Shown here: positions 61,258 to 64,000 of the stretch, piece after piece
How positions within the stretch are numbered: the first letter of the stretch is position 1
How the letters are laid out: each line of letters begins with the position of its first letter
Made by a program: the position numbers and the translations under genes
The notes under the pieces: generated by a model
What the model saw: the letters and a program-made list of their open reading frames with translations, nothing else
What the model was told of the DNA's origin: nothing
Databases searched by the model: none
DNA from: Desulfovibrio sp.
GTDB taxonomy: Bacteria; Desulfobacterota; Desulfovibrionia; Desulfovibrionales; Desulfovibrionaceae
NCBI RefSeq assembly: GCF_009712225.1
Contig: NZ_WASP01000006.1
Span: 536,448 to 600,447, forward strand
Reading direction: 5' to 3'
DNA: 64,000 nucleotides

Positions 61258-62208
61258 TTAGCCAAGTTCAAGATGCCGATGCTCCAGAAAAGCCGGATAA
61301 TCCGCCTGGCGCAGGGCTTGCAAAATTTCTTCGGCCATGGCCACTGAACGGTGCCGCCCGCCCGTGCAGCCCACCGCCACCGTAATTCGGTAGCGGCCTT
61401 CGGCCTCCATGAGCGGTAGCATGAAAAACAGCAGATCTACGAGCTTGTCGCGAAAATCCCGCGCATGGGGCGAATTGAACACATAATCGGCAACGGCTTT
61501 GTCCTTGCCGCTCAGGGGACGCAGCTCATCCACAAAATACGGGTTGGCCAGAAAGCGCAAGTCAAAAACAAGGTCTGCCTCTCGCGGCACGCCATATTTG
61601 AAGCCAAACGAGATAACATTGACCCGTATGGCCCGCAGCTTGCCCTTGTTGCCGCTCCAGCGCTTCTGAATGGCGCGGCGCAGGTCGTGTATGGAGAACC
61701 GCGAGGTATCAATGACCAGATCGGCCATTTCGCGCAGGGGGCGCAGGCTGCTGCGCTCGGCCAGCAGGGCCGCCTCAAGCCCCATACCCCCGCGCTCCAG
61801 CGGATGCGGGCGACGGGTGGCGGCATAACGGCGGATCAGCTCTTGATTGTTTGCCTCAAGAAAAAGCAGCATGGGCCGAATGTTGTTGCCCGCGAGTACG
61901 CTGAGACATTCATTGATGTCTTCCACAAAGTTGCTCTGGCGCAAATCCATGCCCAAAGCGATGCCCTTGAAATGGCTCATGGAGGGGCGCGACATCATGT
62001 CCACCATTTCCATAACCAGACTTACGGGCAGACCATCGACCACAAAGTGGCCCATGTCTTCAAAAACCTTGAGTGCCGTACTTTTGCCCGCGCCAGAAAG
62101 GCCCGTCACAATGCACACCTGCGCGGTTACACTGGCAAAAGACCCACCGGCAGAAGAATTTTCAGCCTGCGAAGAATCAGACGGCAACATCTGCGCGGAA
62201 TCCTTCAT
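61258..62208 (-). CDS. rapZ: RNase adapter / nucleotide-binding protein RapZ
   Basis: A 316-residue RapZ (YvcJ) family protein. Walker [12 protein letters not shown] near 36-46, VVDGLPVSL near 56-64, [10 protein letters not shown] near 202-211 and [10 protein letters not shown] near 283-292 are hallmarks. In enterobacteria RapZ controls glucosamine-6-phosphate synthase through small RNA decay; in other groups its role is less clear. The ATG at 62208 is preferred over a start at 62262 because a purine-rich AAGAGG precedes it; the N-terminal 30 residues are not conserved-looking. Confidence 0.9.
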   Translation of the reverse strand: MKDSAQMLPSDSSQAENSSAGGSFASVTAQVCIVTGLSGAGKSTALKVFEDMGHFVVDGLPVSLVMEMVDMMSRPSMSHFKGIALGMDLRQSNFVEDINECLSVLAGNNIRPMLLFLEANNQELIRRYAATRRPHPLERGGMGLEAALLAERSSLRPLREMADLVIDTSRFSIHDLRRAIQKRWSGNKGKLRAIRVNVISFGFKYGVPREADLVFDLRFLANPYFVDELRPLSGKDKAVADYVFNSPHARDFRDKLVDLLFFMLPLMEAEGRYRITVAVGCTGGRHRSVAMAEEILQALRQADYPAFLEHRHLELG

Positions 62209-62380
62209 GACATTCGCCTCTTGAGGGGCAGCTTGCTGTTTGTAGCAGGCGTTGAGGGCCACATGCTTCTGACGGACGTGACCAATCCGGGCCGCCCAGA
62301 TGGGTGCTTTGCTCGGAAACCGGCAGGGAGCGCTTGAGAAGGGGCGAGCCGCTTTCGGCCCGCCCCAGCATTATGAGCGT

Positions 62381-62920
62381 TTACAACACGGGGTCAATGA
62401 GGGCGTAGCCGTTTACCTTGGTGCGGTACACCACATTGATGCGGTTGTTCTCTGCATTAAAGAACACAAGAAACTCGCTGCCAATGGAATCAAGCTGCAT
62501 GAGCGCTTCATCCAGATGCAGGGGCTTGGTGGCGAGGCGGTCTGTGCCGTCCACGGGCTGCTGCAGGTCTGCATCGGCATCGAGGTTGTAGGTGAACACG
62601 TCCACATCGGTATTGCGGGCGTGACGCCGCTGGGCCTTTACGCGGGCCACCTGGCGCTTGATCTGCGATTCCACCTTGTCTGTAACAAGGTCAATGGCGG
62701 CATACATGTCCGAAGTCTGTTCCGTGGCATTGATGTGCAGCCCTTCACCGGTAACGGTCACTTCGCAACGATGGCGAAACTTGTCGACGGTAAGCACAAC
62801 TGCCACTTCCAGGCCAGAGGCCTTGCCAAAAAACCGTCCCAGCTTTTCCATGCGGCGACGGGCATACTTCTTCAGGTGTTCGGAGGCTTCAAAGTTCTTG
62901 AATGCAAATGAGATGTTCAT
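62381..62920 (-). CDS. hpf: Ribosome hibernation promoting factor, long form
   Basis: A 179-residue HPF, start behind AGGAGGACC. The N-terminal domain (about 1-100) has FKNFEASEHLKKYARRRMEKL and DMYAAIDLVTDKVESQIKR; the C-terminal dimerisation domain (about 120-179) has KPLHLDEALMQLDSIGSEFLVFFN (core DEALMQLD) and INVVYRTKVNGYALIDP. Long HPF alone forms 100S ribosome dimers in resting cells. It lies between rpoN and rapZ as in many Proteobacteria. Confidence 0.93.
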   Translation of the reverse strand: MNISFAFKNFEASEHLKKYARRRMEKLGRFFGKASGLEVAVVLTVDKFRHRCEVTVTGEGLHINATEQTSDMYAAIDLVTDKVESQIKRQVARVKAQRRHARNTDVDVFTYNLDADADLQQPVDGTDRLATKPLHLDEALMQLDSIGSEFLVFFNAENNRINVVYRTKVNGYALIDPVL

Positions 62921-62956
62921 AAGGTCCTCCTAAAGTATTTGGCCACTAGACGTGAA

Positions 62957-64000
62957 TCAGAAATGCTCCTTGCGGCGTGATGACGAGGGAATATCAAGCG
63001 CCGTGCGGTATTTGGCAACCGTACGCCGCGCAATATTGACCTTGAGACGCTCCTTGAGCATTTCGCCGATACGCTCATCGCTGAGAGGAGACCGGGTGTC
63101 CTCTTCAGAGATGAATTTCTTTATCAGAGCCTTGACGCTTTCCGAGCCAACCTGGCTACCGTCGTCAAGCTCAAGCCCACTGTTAAAGAAAAACTTCAGC
63201 TCAAAGATGCCGTGCGGCGTGGCCACATACTTGTTGGTAGTAATGCGGCTGACCGTTGATTCATGCATGCTGATATCGTCGGCAATGTCCTTGAGAATAA
63301 GCGGCGCAAGCTTGGTAACGCCGTCTTCAAAAAATGGCTGCTGGTGGCGCACAATGCTTTCCATAACCTTGTAAAGCGTGCGCTGGCGCTGGTACAGGCT
63401 TTTAATGAGCCAGGATGCCGAACGGATCTTTTCCGCACAGTAGTCCTTTTCCTGCTCAGAGTTGCCAATATTCATCTGGCTCATGGCCGAAAGCTGCAAC
63501 TGGGGCAGGCCATCGTCGTTGAGCAGAATCACAAATTCGTCGCCCATCTTGTACACGAATACGTCGGGGCTCACGTAGGTGGGCTCGCCGCCGCCAAAGC
63601 TGGCACCGGGCAATGGGTCAAGGCTCTGGATGATATCCAGATATTCCTTGAGCTCTTCCATATCGAGCTTGAACTTGCGCAGCAGGGGCTTGTAGCGCTT
63701 GGCCTCAAGGTCTTCAAGGTGCGATTCTACCAGCTCCACAAGGATGGGATCACGGGCGTAGTTAAGACTCTTGATCTGCACCATCAGGCATTCGCGGGCA
63801 TCGCGCGCAGCAACGCCCACCGGGTCGAACATCTGCACCTTTTCAAGTACAGGCAGTACTTCCTCTGGGGCGACATTGGCCATTTCGGCCACTTCTTCAA
63901 TGCTGGCCTGCAAATATCCGGCAGACGAAAGGTTGCCGATAATGACCTCGCCAATGCCCTTCTGCTCTTCTGTCAGCGAAGAAAGGCGCAACTGCCACAG
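62957..64000 (-). CDS. rpoN: RNA polymerase sigma-54 factor (partial, 5' end outside window)
   Basis: The C-terminal 347 residues of sigma-54; the frame runs off the right edge. The core-binding region (FDPVGVAARDARECLMVQI) precedes the promoter-binding helix-turn-helix (DIADDISMHESTVSRITTNKY; core HESTVSRI) and the diagnostic RpoN box ARRTVAKYR near the end. It directs genes needing enhancer-binding activators. It is upstream of hpf by 36 bp on the same strand and probably leads the hpf-rapZ-PTS operon. Confidence 0.95.
   Translation of the reverse strand: MWQLRLSSLTEEQKGIGEVIIGNLSSAGYLQASIEEVAEMANVAPEEVLPVLEKVQMFDPVGVAARDARECLMVQIKSLNYARDPILVELVESHLEDLEAKRYKPLLRKFKLDMEELKEYLDIIQSLDPLPGASFGGGEPTYVSPDVFVYKMGDEFVILLNDDGLPQLQLSAMSQMNIGNSEQEKDYCAEKIRSASWLIKSLYQRQRTLYKVMESIVRHQQPFFEDGVTKLAPLILKDIADDISMHESTVSRITTNKYVATPHGIFELKFFFNSGLELDDGSQVGSESVKALIKKFISEEDTRSPLSDERIGEMLKERLKVNIARRTVAKYRTALDIPSSSRRKEHF

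Noticed and set aside
1..64000. CRISPR array or cas genes
   Set aside because: No regularly spaced direct repeats with unique spacers and no Cas-like protein were seen.

Overview
The window is chromosomal DNA from a Gram-negative, probably anaerobic bacterium, most likely a Desulfovibrio-type sulfate reducer. This is inferred from gene content, not from a database match. The pointers are a small monohaem c-type cytochrome, a NapH-like polyferredoxin, two aldo/keto reductases fused to ferredoxin domains, larB/larC, a bioF-bioG-bioC biotin module, an rpoN-hpf-rapZ cluster linked to a mannose-type PTS, and many membrane sensors. Most of the window has moderately high GC. The AT-rich exceptions are the cargo genes at 11119-16285 and the GGDEF/EAL gene at 32888-35944.

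Layout. 1-5124: a GpdQ-like phosphodiesterase (partial) divergent from a ugpC-ugpB-ugpA-ugpE ABC importer, with a PhoB-like box between them; together they look like a glycerophosphodiester uptake and hydrolysis set. 5301-5813: a cytochrome c and tRNA-Val. 5766-16539: a degenerate prophage-type island inserted in the tRNA-Val 3' end and bounded by an exact 56-bp repeat. It keeps an integrase, an excisionase-like gene, recE, a truncated recT and a tail-assembly remnant. Its cargo is a PD-(D/E)XK protein, an Abi/HEPN protein, a secreted EndA-type nuclease cassette and an HNH nuclease with an N-terminal EVE/PUA-like domain. 17081-25655: a PAS/GAF-like regulator divergent from a GntR-led operon (small RR-motif protein, 11-12 TM membrane protein, Tat-exported metallo-beta-lactamase-fold enzyme, CobW GTPase with a long extension, ExbB, ExbD, TonB). 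I do not recognise this combination, and it is the best candidate for an undescribed system. 25690-26113: remnant of a second element related to the tRNA-Val island.

26167-35944: a nucleoside deoxyribosyltransferase-like gene and an FxsA-like gene, a LysR-controlled pair (PLP hydroxy-amino-acid aldolase/dehydratase and an ornithine-cyclodeaminase-family reductase), a chemoreceptor, and a CHASE4-PAS-GGDEF-EAL protein. 36062-48313: bioF-bioG-bioC, polyferredoxin plus Tat-signal aldo/keto reductase, larB-larC, an Fe-S flavoprotein, and a second aldo/keto reductase divergent from an AraC regulator. 48494-58883: a MoxR ATPase with a metallopeptidase/VWA protein behind a Fur-like box, a haem-domain hybrid histidine kinase, and a 7TMR-type kinase with a NarL-type regulator. 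59308-64000: tRNA-Arg with a nearby partial copy, then on the minus strand rpoN (partial), hpf, rapZ and PTS EIIA, EIIB and an EIIC that needs a frameshift at a run of nine T.

No rRNA and no CRISPR array were seen.
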